Positions 46,341 to 59,205 of a stretch of 64,000 nt of DNA are shown piece by piece (positions within the stretch are counted from its first letter, which is position 1; each line of letters opens with the position of its first letter). The DNA is from Taenia hydatigena (taxonomy: Eukaryota; Platyhelminthes; Cestoda; Cyclophyllidea; Taeniidae). The stretch spans positions 15,718,913 to 15,782,912 of the forward strand of contig JADWOT020000002.1 in the NCBI GenBank assembly GCA_036345935.2, in the 5' to 3' direction. The position numbers were made by a program, and so were the translations under genes. The notes beneath the pieces are model-generated. The model was not told the DNA's origin. It was given only the letters and a program-made list of their open reading frames with translations, and searched no databases.

Positions 46341-47908
46341 ATGACTAACAACACTACAGGCAAATTATTCCGCATGGCTTCAGCTTCATCGCAAGCATTG
46401 GCATTCGTAAGTGTTTACTACTTAATTTAATTATGTGGGGTGATTAAAAGAATGCGCCTCGTGAAATGGTCACACACTTGTCACATCATGTCCCTCCGTC
46501 AATTGGGTTGTCTCTGCTGCAGACAAGTCAAAGTGACTTATGCGAATCAGCCACTTCTTCATTGTCGTCCACGTGGATGTGCCAGACGCGACTAGCTGAA
46601 CGTGCCTGTAGGTGAGGCTTTGGGAATTTTTGGCTAATACATTACTGAGGTGACGATGACTCTGTTCATGTCAGCAAATTAAAAAACCTCAAAATAAATT
46701 GCTGCGATTTATTTGAACAAGGGTGGATGTAAGTGGTGCACTCTGCTTGACCTAATCGTCGAAGGAGGTGCAATGGCAGAACCGAAACGAGCCAGTTAGC
46801 TAAGCGATCAATCAGTCACCCCATTCATTACGCGGGATTACACGTTGTAGTAGTGTGCATAACGACTTTGCGTATTACTCCGCTTTGCGGTTTTAGCTGT
46901 GTATTGGTATTTGAATGTGTGGGCTTTTTCTTGTAATAAAGTAACAATTAGACCCTCGTAGCCTGGCCGCTTATCCTTGTTTGCAAATGTGATGATGAAC
47001 AGGTCACCGCGGTCAGTATGCGGGTAGATTCATTACCACTGCATGCATCACCTGTATATCATGCAGGGAGATTAAATGACGCATGTGAGACGGTTTCCAT
47101 TAGAGTGACTGCTATAGCTGCAATTCTATGCCACAATAGGTTTCAGGGTCAGAACGAAAAGGAGAAGATTCAGATAGGAAAGCATTCTGCGCTGCCGACT
47201 TAGAGACCGTTATGCTGCTTCGAAAGCTGATCTCGATTAGCTTTGTTCATAAAAACCAATGCGTTGCTCTGTTGACTCCCAACTCACAGCTGCACGGTAC
47301 TTCAGACAACTCTCGAGGCCTCACTGATCCATCTGCCAAAAGTCCTGTGACTTCAGCTAAAAAAGCATTGAGGGAAATCGGTGAAACCAAAGGTATAGGG
47401 CTAGTTTGAATTCCACCTTTGAGGAGGACGTATTCGTCTTTTATGCGTACCAGACTCTTGTCAGAAATAATCCAACTCTGCGCCTAGCCTCAGTCGAGAA
47501 ATCTTGGGAAATTGCCCTTCCCAGTCCTACTTGCACTTATAACCGACAAACTGAAGTGACACCTAACAAGCCACTTGCCTAGATAAAAGCGGTTTGCTGT
47601 TGGTTTCGCGTCAAGTAAACACTTAAGCACTCAGTCGAACGGTCGTCCTTTACAGTTAAATTGATTAAATTCTGGGTTACGTCAGATTTGAGGCATACAA
47701 TATGCTCTGTCAAAGACACAGAATAAACGCAACACTGCGGGTCAGGTAGGGTTGTGTGGCAAAGGAGCTAAAAACAGCTTAGTGCAAACATTTTGCCTTA
47801 AATGCCACCATTCTGATTGTGTCGATGGGCAAAGAAGTGAATTTGGCAGAAATGGGCAAGAGAATTAATCGAGTGCAGGCCATCAGCACGGAATTGGAGG
47901 CGAAGGTA
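46341..47908 (+). CDS. Possible multi-exon coiled-coil protein gene (unrecognised)
   Basis: Candidate exon 1, 46341-46406, starts at ATG in a good context (CACCATGA), encodes MTNNTTGKLFRMASASS and ends at GTAAGT in phase 0. Exon 2, 46523-46611, follows a CTCTGCTGCAG acceptor in the same frame and ends at GTGAGG. A further open segment begins at 47067 (RLNDACETVSIRVTAIAA). 47292-47391 (SAKKALREIGETK, phase 0-1) joins in frame to 47836-47908 (EVNLAEMGKRINRVQAI), forming a charged helical, coiled-coil-like stretch. The link from exon 2 to the 47067 segment is out of phase, so an exon is missing or this mixes two genes. I do not recognise the product. Confidence 0.35.
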
Positions 47909-50900
47909 ACTGAGTTCCTAGTTATGAGTTTCATCTTCTGTCCTACTTTTATAAGTTTTTATCACTCTCCTACTTATCCATCCATACCACTAACTACTTA
48001 ACCACTTCGCATGAATTTTTATCCTGTTTCCGTAGCCATCCATCACTCGTCCTTTGGCGTCTTATTTTCCTCGTTCACTCATTATTTTTGTACTCATTCA
48101 CTAACTAGGGCTTCATTCGTCAACTAAACAATTTGGCTTTATCTGCTTGATGTTGCAGCGGTTCTTCTGATCAAGTCATTTGGTTAGTTTTGTTTTAAAT
48201 TTTCTGAATGCCCTCTTAGATTAGTCGCTCGCTTTGAGACTGACTTAAGATTTTCCGGATTGAAGGTCACGGTGCTGACTTGCACAGTGTCCCCATCGGT
48301 GATGCACGTGGTTGGGTTACAAATGTTGGAAGGAGTTGCTTTGTTCTAGGTGAGCTTAGGCGCTGCTAACCTAGGCGAATCTGATGTGTTCGTCTAGTCT
48401 CTTGTAGCCCTTAATGAGTTCGTCGCATTTGTAGACAATGCTAGCCACAGACACTGGACGTGCGTCTAGCACATCAGCAGGTCTGGGAGAGTTAATGAGA
48501 GATCGTCTGCATTTTCAATATATGCTTACCACATTTGGGATTGTTTGGGGTGACAGGACTAGGATAAAATACGTTTTATGCGGAGGTGAGACGGTCTACG
48601 GTCAGTGCATGTGACATTCTCTTCTTCTCTCCTCGTGTGCGCACGTGATGACGATGGAAGTGTTGACGCAGTAGCACTCGACTCTTCTCGAAGGGACTGG
48701 GTCAGAGCACGGAACTGGATCCTGTTTGTTTTCGCTCATCATTTGCTTCGAATTCTGTCAAAGCTGTGTTGACCTTGATAAGTATTGGAGATTCACTGAA
48801 GAGCGGTTTGATTTCCCCGCTATATTCCTCTCTCCTTTGCGCATTGAATGCGCATGACTAGCGTGTGCCTACCACAATGTGTCCATGACTTTTCTTACAT
48901 CGGCTGGTGCCTGCCAAATTTGAAGGATTTGTGTATCGTATTCTCTGAAAGCAATTGCCATGGTTGGCCACCAGTGGTCACTCAATAATGTTTAACCGTT
49001 ACTGTTTCATTTTCAGTTTGAAGCTGTTTGTTAAGGTAACAGCGTTGGTGTTGTAGCAGTCTGTAGCAAAGTAGGCAATCAGCTGTATTTTAAATCTCCA
49101 GATGGAAGCTGTTTGTTAGTTTCAGCCTCGTCTTGTAGCCATGATGGTTGTGACTCGAATCTCTACATGCTCTCTAATTTATATTAAATCAGTGGTAAAT
49201 GCCAAGGCAGTTTTGGAACTGCTGGCATTGCCCGCCAAATGCAGGCCTTGATGGTTGCTGAAACCTGCCTTCCTTTTTACCCTCCTGGCGGCTTGTACCA
49301 AGTTGTGCTTACTTTAATTGCTTCATTTGCTGGTATTGAGCATCCAGATCGGTGCAAAAGCCGCAGGTGCCATTACATGTTAGTAGATTAGACGCTTTGG
49401 CATTTCTCATATGCTGCGCTTGTTATTTATTTAACGCTCATTTTTGCTGGCCGCGATTCCTTCTGTTTGCTTTAGATGCTCATTTTACCCCACCAATATG
49501 TCTTCCAAAGTCTTGACTTCAAGTGATTTATTTAATGCAACTCATTTTTGTTATTATCCCTAATTTATTCTATGAATGGTTCGTCGAGTTTATGCGACCC
49601 AGTAAGACAAAATCATGTTTGGCTCATCGAAGGAATACTGCGAACTATGCATCCCAGAAGCTCTTTGTACGTATTTAATTGACTAATGCATATGTATTCC
49701 TTGCAAGCTTTCCTACAAAACGCTGAAACTACCCCAAAATATTGATGCAAATATTTGACACGAATTTTTCGGGTTCGAACGTTGCAATACATTTGTATCA
49801 TCACTAAATGCAAATGCTTTTCCCAATTTTGGGCATTTTACCGGCTATGGGTGTAGCGCCCCGAGGCGCCCTCGAAGGCAAAGGAAGGCAGAATGTCAGG
49901 ATAGAATACATATGCTCAATGGGCGGAGGGAAATAAGCTGTTGGCATGGCCCGGAGGACAGCCTACTTAGCTAGGGCAATACGGCCACCCCTGTGACTTT
50001 GACCGAGACCGGTAGTTCCAACAAAGTCCTACCATAAGCTTTTGCAGATACAGCCATTTCAACGAATTTGAAATCACTTTCTACAAGACGTTTGTTTGAA
50101 TGAAGTACGTAGACAAAGAGCTATCGGTAGTTGCGACTCCCGTGTTCAATGCGGCTCATGGTCTTTGGGGTGTAAAAGAGTTTGGATCGCATACTATCCT
50201 GACATACTGATTCTCTTACTAAGGGCAATGATCAAGTCGCAGTATGCTTTTGCGCTTCTTCATTAAAGCTGTAACTGTTCGGCAAATGTGCTCTTGACCG
50301 TAATGTTGAGACGAACTGACGGTCGTAGATCCCATGGAACTGCCGGACGTGAGCTGGGCAAAGCTCTCTTTGCCAACAACTATATGCACATCTTGGACAC
50401 AGTGAAGGAAGTTAGGCAATATCCCGCACATTTGTGCTGGATGGGTGGGCTTTATCAGTCATGCAGCAGTGAGGGGCTCACACAAGTGCTACTCGAAACA
50501 AATCAGTAGCACCTCTACGTCACTTCACTCTTTAAATAGCGGCTTCTCCTCCACATCATATAGCAAACCGGCACTATTGATGAATTTTCAAACGTCTTTT
50601 AAATAACATCTCCTTTTTTGTGAAAAATTAGTACCCCAATCTAGGCAAGGGTTTTCTTCTGTTGAAATGCACTGAATAGAACGTTATGCCCAAGCAAGGC
50701 AAACAATTTAGCATTCAGTTACAAAGGATTAACACGTGATTATGTACTTCACAGATCGCAAAACTTGACATCTTTCAGTGCTATCAATATAATAGTTGAA
50801 TCACTGCTGTGACTGGGAAGAGGTGGAGTAAAATCGGGCTGCACGTCAAACAATATGATTTCGAAAACTGACAGTGGCAATTCACAGAAAGTTTTGTGAC

Positions 50901-53131
50901 TGCCATTTATCAACTGCAGAACTGTTGGTGTGGCTCACCTCGGTGGAAAACTAGTATACTTCAATGTCAGCACTTGGATAGTCTCTGCTCTGTGTATATC
51001 GTGGGGGATTGAGCTCATTACTGCTCTTCATTCGGGGATGCAGCTAACAATGTTCAAATGAGAATTTTTACCGAAGCTAAGCACGCGCAACGAAGCTGGT
51101 GGTTGAACTCGTTGCTTAGGCGCTTCTGAATGATCTCGTGGATCACTCGCTCAGGATTCGAAAGACACTCCAAATGACTCTGAGCGAGTTAATTGCTTAA
51201 GAGATTGCGTTTTGGTTTTATTTTAGTGTGAATAGCCGTATTGGGTGTTGTGGTTTTTAGCCAATGGCTAGTGGTCCAGTGAGGCCACATTTTGTACGGA
51301 TTGATTGAGTACACCCAAAAGAGGTCACTCATCAATCATAGTTCTAGTTTCTTCCTTAATACGTGTTTGGGTTTTGATAATAACAAGGTGCCTTCTTAAA
51401 TCGCGAACGACAGAGAGCATATATCCTGAAGCATACGACGGGCATCAGGGAAGCCAGACCGACCCAAGAGGCATGCTGATCCATGCTGTCTTCCTTGCAG
51501 AAGGGGAACGGAAGCGCCAGGTCGAAGTAGTGGTAAGAGATGGAATCACGAATCCATCAAAGTTAACACAGCTCTCCTGATTGCTTTAGGTTTGCAGCAA
51601 TTTTTACAAGTCACTGGGACAGTTTTCGATTTTAGAAGTAGATTCCAGGCCTTCTATAAGAAACCATCACTAATTTTCTCATCCTTTCAGTCTGATTGGT
51701 TTTTGGCTGCCATAGTAATGGGATGGAATGTGCATTTGGGACGTAGAGAAGAACCGCGTGGGGTCACTGATGTGGCTTCAAGGCTGCATAAGTGCTGGCA
51801 GTTCCAAATAAAAGAGTTGAAATCGGATCAAAAATTTATTGAATTTGGCTGATGCAGATGGGCCCCAGCAAGTTCATGCATTCCTCAAATAACAACTATC
51901 ATTAATGTTTCCACCTTTATAAATATCAATTAAAACGTCTACTTGATGAGGTCATATAAAGCTAGTTGTGTTTTAAGACCTTGCACCGATGTTTCTCTTT
52001 GCTTAATCTCTTCTATGGTTTTCAGAGTTGATTACGAGAGAGACGTGAAATAAAGCTCCAAGGACCTTAGGACATTGGTGCAAGTGTGCCATTTGTTGAG
52101 CACACACCTCACACATCCGCTGGCACGTAAGGGCGGGACAAAAGAATTATGTGGTAATCTTACAAAGTAACCCTTTGTCAACTTGCATTTTTGCATCTCA
52201 ATTTGATCTTGGAAATAATGATAGCACGTTGAATGGTGTCCCCTTGAATCGGATGTCATAAAATTGTTCACCAGTCAAGATTATAGCATTATCTGTTTAC
52301 TTTTAAAGCACAAAGCAAAAGTGTTTCAGTTTAATTGAACAACTGTGATGTGTGTTGTTCTAATAAAGCTAGCGCTAAGGGATAAGACTTACGCATAGAA
52401 ACTTGGATGTCATTCTATTGATAAATGTCACCAGTACATGAGGTGTCACTTGGAGAAGTTGCACACCTCTGATTTGATTACTGCCTCTAAATGCACCAAT
52501 ATTTGGCTCACGTCATCCTCTCGCTTTGCAGACAGCCACAACATTACTCTGACAGTTCAATGACATTAATTAAAAGGCGTGCATTACCAGTAAGCGCAAT
52601 CACTTATCATCTGGATGACTTTTAGCACTGCGAGCATCTTAGAGAAGCTATGCGCCCATGAGTTTGCGCAAAAATCGCCTAAGCGACCGCAGACTTGGAA
52701 TGGTTTTAGAAGCATTGACAATTTGAAAGTATAGCCGAATTAAAAGTGGTGTCAACATAAAATTTCTAACGAATTCATGAGAGAAATGAATTCTTGATAC
52801 CTTTGTTTCTAATTAACTAAAGCATTGACTGCTAATGAAGAGGATGAGTAAGTCACGCAAATCTGCTGGGTGCATTTGGAGGTTGATTGTGAACCAGCAT
52901 GTCCATTTCTCTGGGCTAACAAAGTATTGGCTTAATTGATGCAAGGAGATGGACTATTCAAAGCAAACATTTACATTATTTCATAGAAAATCACATGGAA
53001 GCATTTGAGGTGGGTGAATAGGGAGAGGAAGATAAGAAGTTTGCATTAGCGAAGTTTGATTAAACCATGATTAAAGTAGGTAATACCATATTGAGGCACA
53101 TTCAATCGTTAGTTTGCATAACGTAAGTCTC
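47909..53131. other. No gene recognised; one repeat E copy
   Basis: Apart from repeat E at 49850-50000 I see no supported feature. Open frames at 50219-50509 lie antisense to one another, and 51305-51852 has no motif. Confidence 0.4.
49850..50000 (+). repeat. Dispersed repeat E, copy 3
   Basis: Matches 26630-26800, with GAGGCGCCCTCGAAGGCAAA, GGAAGGCAGAAT and TTGGCATGGCCCGGAGGACAG conserved. Confidence 0.6.
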
Positions 53132-53703
53132 TACCACGGGTACATGTAATGAGCGCCTTTATGTAAGCATCGCAAATATCTTTGCAACAGGCATTCTTGG
53201 ATGTATCATGACCACGGGTAATGTCACCTCAGGAGCAGTTTCAAAGGGCCGTTTCCAATCCTTTTGTTAAGATCGCCAGGGATCATCCCAACCACAGCAT
53301 ATGCCCTTCTTCCATCACGGCAAGGCTTGCCATTAAGAAGCGAGGATTATTTGGGATTGAAATCGTTTTTCGCAGCCACCACTACACTTTATGAGTCTTC
53401 GCTGAAGCCGAAGGTGGGCTTGCTGAGAGAGCAGAGTGCGTACTACCCAAGTGCAGAAGCTCTGGAGAACATCAGCAAGGCCTGCAGTCCATGCTGGCTA
53501 GTTTAAGAAAGAAAAAAAGCAGAATTCAGTGCCCGTGTAGATAAGTCGAGGAGTTGGAAGGCAAATCCAGTGTCACATTTAATCACAGTTAAAGCACACA
53601 GTTGAATACCAGTTAGCACAGGCTTACTCACCACTTGTGCATTGCAGCCAATCCCTCGGCTCCTTCAAGGTCACCTGAGGCCCCTCGACGCGCGCCACGT
53701 TTG
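53132..53703 (+). repeat. Dispersed repeat D, copy 2 (with about 210-bp insertion)
   Basis: Matches 26128-26492 on both sides of an extra segment at about 53357-53568 that is absent from copies 1 and 3. Together with copy 3 it forms an inverted pair. Confidence 0.75.
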
Positions 53704-54179
53704 CATTCATTCACTCATCCGCACACACATCACGTGTTAAACACAAACAACACTGTCGCGCTAATACAACACGATGCCTTAGCGGCAAATGGAGACGGTG
53801 GTGTATTCGGATGATAAGACAGAATTAATTCTCAATCACAGATTTGGCGTCTTCTGTGAACAAGACAAGCTCATCGACCTACGAATTACTGCGAGCTGAC
53901 GAACATAAGTTTTGTGGTCTTACATTTAGGCAAGGGATGAAAAATTTGTCTAAAGGCACTGACCACTAAACAGGATAGAACGGCAACACAGTGGAAATAG
54001 TTTTCAACAGAGTAAGTGCATGTCACTTCCTTCATTAACCCGCTTTTAGTATTGATGAGGCTGTCATCACCTATGCCTACACAGGTTGACTTACAATGTC
54101 TGCAGGAAATGCCACCCGATTGTATCTTCTGGCACACAATCTCGTCTCCGAGAGAATCGTCTCTTGGTGTGTGGATTTT

Positions 54180-54500
54180 CTAAGACCGAGGTGTTGTATT
54201 AGTGCAGCAAAGTGTTGTTTGAGTTTAACACGAGATGTATGTGTGAATGAATGAATGTAAACGTGGCGTGCGCCGGAAGGCATCAGGTAACCTTGAAGGA
54301 ACCGAGAGATTGGCTGCAATGCACAAGTGGTGAGTAAGCCTGTGCCAACTGATATTCAATTGTGTGCTTTAACCGTGATTAAATGTGACGCTTGGATTAG
54401 AGAGCCAAAATGATCCTTGCTTTTTTAATAGCAAACCTTGACGTGATGGAGGAAGGGCATATGCTGTGGTTGGGATGATCCGTGGCGACCTTCAGAAATG
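54180..54500 (-). repeat. Dispersed repeat D, copy 3, right arm of a fold-back
   Basis: Reverse complement of repeat D (about 54256-54500). The inverted match to copy 2 continues beyond the element for another 60-80 bp (53704-53780 with 54180-54255), where both contain ATTCATTCA and a TGTTAAAC...CAAACAACAC segment. The arms flank about 400 bp of unique sequence. Confidence 0.7.
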
Positions 54501-54510
54501 CTTGTCATAC

Positions 54511-56144
54511 CTGCAAAAAGTTGTTTATCTGGTGGATCCGTGATACCTACTTAAATTATGTAAAGTAACGCTCGAAAGTGTCCTTATGGTGAGCCACCTT
54601 AGTTAGCCATGATTTAACTAACTTCCTCTCGCATTCAATCACTTCAAAAGTTTTCCAGCGGTTTCTTCGGCTTTTTGCCAAACCAGAGCAATAGACTTGT
54701 TGACACAAACCCAGCCTACAAAATTATTCTTCGATTTTGGATAATTTATTCATGATCTTCATCAGCTCTTAATACTTTATTTACTTGAAGCAAAAGAAAT
54801 CAGTAATTTTTTCATATCATAAGTCGCTCATTAGTCCAGACTGACACTGTTTTTCCCATTCGCCTAATGAACGACTGCACTAGTTGGGCCATTGCAATCA
54901 ACCTAGTGGTGGTGCTTCTCAAAGCATCCCAAGTCTGCAAACGCCCAGTTTATTTTTGTGCAAGGTCATAGGTAGGCAGACTCTCAAAGGTGGCCATTGC
55001 GCTGAAAATCACCTAGCTGAGAAGAGAGTGTGCTAATTTACAAATCATCCACACATAACGCGCATCGCAAGGGTGAGGGAGATGTTGAAATGTGAGGGAA
55101 GAATTTGTGCATGCCGGGTTTTGGGTGGCTTAGCATCTTGTGCCTGTCTAATGGGTTTCTTTTACCAGCGAGAGTAATTCAACTTGCACTATCTACTGAA
55201 TAGTCGGATGATGCCCTTCTGTTGGACGCAGCGTGAATGTTTAAGAAAGGAGAATGCTGCCACTTAGTCTTGCAAATGGCTTCATAAGATGCAGATTACA
55301 TAACTGGTAAGCGGTTGGGTAGGCAAATGTGAGGAGGAAGGAGAAGGGAAGGCTGCATGCCGCTTGATTGCCTCGTAACCCCATCACCTCTTTGGGGCGG
55401 CTCTAAATGTTGTTGTGTTGTCATTTGAGCACGCGGTACCGTTGAGCAGACGTAGTAGCCAGTGCCACAATTGGGCAGCTGTGTAAAGTTGATTGATGTG
55501 CTGGAAGAAATGGCCAAGTAAGACTGAGTTTATGGTAGGAGGTCTGTTTGTCGAACGTTCCTTGATGACATCTGTTGGTGCACCTGCAATCCTTCGCCTT
55601 TTACCTTCGCTCGAAGTTGTGTTGGTCTACTGGCCTTTCAGCCACCTCGTTAACGTAGCATTGAAACTCTTTTTTTGTTGCCAACATTGGTCTATGAGCA
55701 AAGTAAGGTTAACTGGTGTACGCTGTGACACAATTTTATGATAGAAATATCAAAGCAGAAATGGCATAAAATGCTTTTTCACGCGGTCAAACTTGTCAGG
55801 ACGAAAGTGAAGTCAAGGGCACCAGTTATAAGATGAACACCTGTTTTCTCTTAGGTCTAAATTTTGCAATGTCAAGGCTAATGGGAAACTTTATCAAAAA
55901 AACTAAGCTTCAACATCTGTGCGTGGTTGACTTGTAGCCTAATTAATCCTAAAGTAAATACGCAGCGCTGCATTGTGGTACGATCTGGAGACATGTGAAT
56001 GCAGGCTACGAGGACTTAGGGCAAACCGATTCGCTCAGGTCATGTAAGAATGACTTCGTAGATTGTCTTACCCATACATGCGTTACTTAAATTTTGCGTG
56101 TAAGTCGAAATGTTATTACTAATAATAATTACTGTTATGCCAAA
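54511..56144. other. No gene recognised
   Basis: No exon chain or domain found up to the start of module A copy 2. Confidence 0.35.
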
Positions 56145-59100
56145 AAAAACATAAAAATCAAAAGTTTGTTTGTTTTACCGAACGAACGTTAGAGTGATTA
56201 GTCAGGTGTGTGCGCGGCTTGTGTAAGTGCCGTGCGTTTTAGGGGACCATTGCTTTGGACTAATGAGCTTTTATCCTCTGTCGAAGGTTGGAAATCTAGT
56301 AAGTCTACAACACTTTTACTATTTTTGGTTGGCCAGTTGTTTTTAGTTTTCTAACTGGTGATTTGCTTTCTTCATACACATACTTGCTGGAGTGAATGCA
56401 AAGGCCTCTTAATGCGACTACTAAGACGGTTTCTTTTCAAAGGTAGGGTCTCCTTACGTGCACTTTTTGCTGTATAGCGATAAATTACGACTGTTTTGGC
56501 ATTTGTGAGGCTGTTTTTTTATTTTTAAATGACGTTGGGATTTGATTAATGAGGAGTGATTTTGTGGAGAGGAGTTATAACCTTACCAAGTGCCTGGCAA
56601 TTACTTGCTTGCTGCTCTTTTGTGACTAAATACCTGTTGTATGTATACGTATACATATATATCTTTGCTTTCTTTATCAGTTTATGTTAGAGCAACCGTT
56701 TCCAAAATAGCTGCAGTTGCTGTGGAGACTTTATGTTTATTATTTGTACTGCCTAATCGCGTTGATTTTTTTGCTGAAAAATACTTCTTGCGATTAAGTA
56801 GGATTGTTTTGGGTGTTTTCGAGTGGTTCGTTATTTTAGTAAGAATGGGTTGATTAATGCGGTCCAATTTGATGAAGAGACTTGTAACTTTGGTAAAGTG
56901 AACGCAAAAGCCTCATAATGTGACCGTCAGGGAGTTTTATTTTCCATCTGCGGCGCCTCACTCACGTACTCTTCTTGCTGTACGACACCTTAAGTGGCAA
57001 ATCAAGATTGTTCTGGCAATTTGTAATTGGTTTGCTTTCTAATGACGGCGGATTTTGTTGAGAGGAGCTTTAACGTTGCTAGGTGTGTGGCAACTACTCA
57101 TTATTTTCTCGCTAATAAGTATCCATCATGTTTATACACCTTATTACCCCTTTTCTTTGTCCGTTTCCATGCTAGAATAGACGTTGGAGAAGAAGCAGCA
57201 GCAGCAACGAGTGCGAATCTCGCCTTCGCTATCACTCCATACATTTCTTAGGTAAGATTGAATTGTGCTTAATGAGTTGTTACTGTCCTTTGGGTGCAGC
57301 AATAGAATCAATGTGTGGTCTTATGTTGGGTGGAACGGTCCTTTTCGCGTTTACCCGTGGGTTCATTACCTCACATAGGATGTGTGGTGCAAGGTGCGCT
57401 ATTTCCATTACTACGATATGCGTGTTGTTGGCGCAGCACGTATGGCTAGTGGAGGACTGGAGGTGTTGATGTGATCCTTGCTGCGAAATATGTTGTGCAG
57501 AGGGCCTCGGTGATGGCTTAATCGTAGGTTCCTCAGCTTTGACGGCATGAGTTGGTGTCTCTGAGTGAGGTAGACGCAGTAGTAGCAGGAGCGGAGGAAG
57601 GCGGAGTGGCTAGTGGGAAGCTTTGGCATCACTACGCAGACTGTACTTTGTAGCAGTCTTAAACGCTTGCTTGTTAAGGTGTTTTCTTTTTCCTGTCAGT
57701 AGTTTTGTTTGTGGGTGTTAGCTTTGCAGCGCACTGGATCCCCGCACATCAGCCTTTCCATTGCTTAGATTTTTTCCATTTCAGATGCTACAAATTTACT
57801 CTGGTGGTGGTGGTGGTGGTGAAGTAACATTTGATGTGTGGAACAGTAGGCAATGCGAGATGTTGGAGTCATTCGCGGCTGCGGCAGCGTCTCGGTCTCG
57901 GTTGTGCGATGCGGCTGTCGACAGGCATGGAAGCCACGGACTACTACTGCTATTATGTCTCCATCTCTTTGTCTTCGCCGGGCATGGGTGGCTGGGTGGG
58001 TGGGTGGCGGAGAGTGTAAAGGCTAGGGAGCTCTGCCGTGGGTGTGTGAAAGAGTGAATGAGACGTTCTCTTACGACGATAAATGGAAGTGCTACGGACC
58101 AGGACTCACTGGTGGCAACTGCCGTATATTTTGCTTCGACAGGTACAGGAATGTTTTTGCTGTGGGAGGGTGGCAATTAATTTGTTGCTGACTGCATAGG
58201 TGGAGTAGTGGTGCATCATCTCCAAGGAAGTAAATGAGTAGGTCTCTGCTGCTGGGTGCGTTGGACGCGAATTGTTGGAGGTGTCGTGATGCTTCCACCA
58301 CTACTGCGGCTTAGCTTTGAGGAGAATGGATTGAAAAGGAGTGAGTCGGTGGGCGTGAAGAGGAGGAAGCGAGGAAGCTGGGTGGCGCTTGGGGAGGGAT
58401 TCTGGCGTGGCTTCCTTCCTCGCTGTCCGACTGATTACTTACTGGCGGGAACGTGCATGCCAAGTAGGCGGTCAGGGGGGGGAGGGTTGTGGTTCACTAT
58501 CTGAGGGGACTCGCAGTGGTCTCTTGTGTCGGCTCCGGGGTCGGGTGTGAGTTCGTCGGTGTGTGCTTTGATCCCAGGAAGGGGGGGGGGGGCATTTGTG
58601 TCTTACAACTCCCCAGTGTCCCACGTACGATGGTCCCAGAGTTCCACGGAGGCGGGAGGCTTTGTGGGTGCTTTGCGGCGCCACACCGATGGTTGGGCGT
58701 GGTTGCATCGGCGAAAGCGGGGCCGCACTTTCCCATGCCTCGCTCTCCCCGTAGGGCCTCGCTTCCGCCAGGGCCGCAGGCGCCACTGACGCTGCGTATG
58801 CGTGAACGCCACCGACGACGGGGGCATTCAGTCATCCAACAACTTCTATCACAAAAACAGTTTCGTAAGCCTTTTGCATTAATTAGTTGATATTGGTGGC
58901 GTCTACTCATCTAGCGGATGCACAAGAGCTTCAAGTTTTTGCAGGTGCACTGTGGATAGTGTGTTTTGTCTATGTGTATAAGTGAATTATCCATATCAAG
59001 TTTCCTGCCTTTCTTGGATTTATGTAAAGCCTCTGTGCAGTTAACTTGGTTATTGAAATGCAAGTGCTTTCTTGGCTTTTACGGGCTTCTTACAAGAAAA

Positions 59101-59205
59101 ACACGGCTGCTAAGGTGTTGTTACAGTTGTCAGGTGCGTTGTATCCTGAAAAGTAAAAAATCTTGAAGAGAAGTGCAAATAAAGTATTTTGCAGCCTTAA
59201 AGTAC
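56145..59205 (+). repeat. Module A, copy 2
   Basis: Inverted relative to 4425-7535. Here module A runs directly into module B copy 2, with the overlap 58825-59205 shared by all three locations, so this is the only place in the window where A and B are joined. GC-rich 58300-58800 includes a run of 12 G at 58581-58592. A GGT repeat lies near 57797-57822. No gene is called; possible exons are discussed in the findings. Confidence 0.8.
58581..58592. repeat. Poly-G run (12 G)
   Basis: Uninterrupted G homopolymer in the GC-rich part of module A copy 2. It is shorter and broken in copy 1. Homopolymer length errors are possible. Confidence 0.85.

Noticed and set aside
57761..58057. Gly-run open frame starting MLQIYSGGGGGG after a TTTCAG acceptor
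   Set aside because: The module A copy 1 equivalent differs by a 4-nt indel just after the Gly run and changes frame, so it is not conserved as protein.
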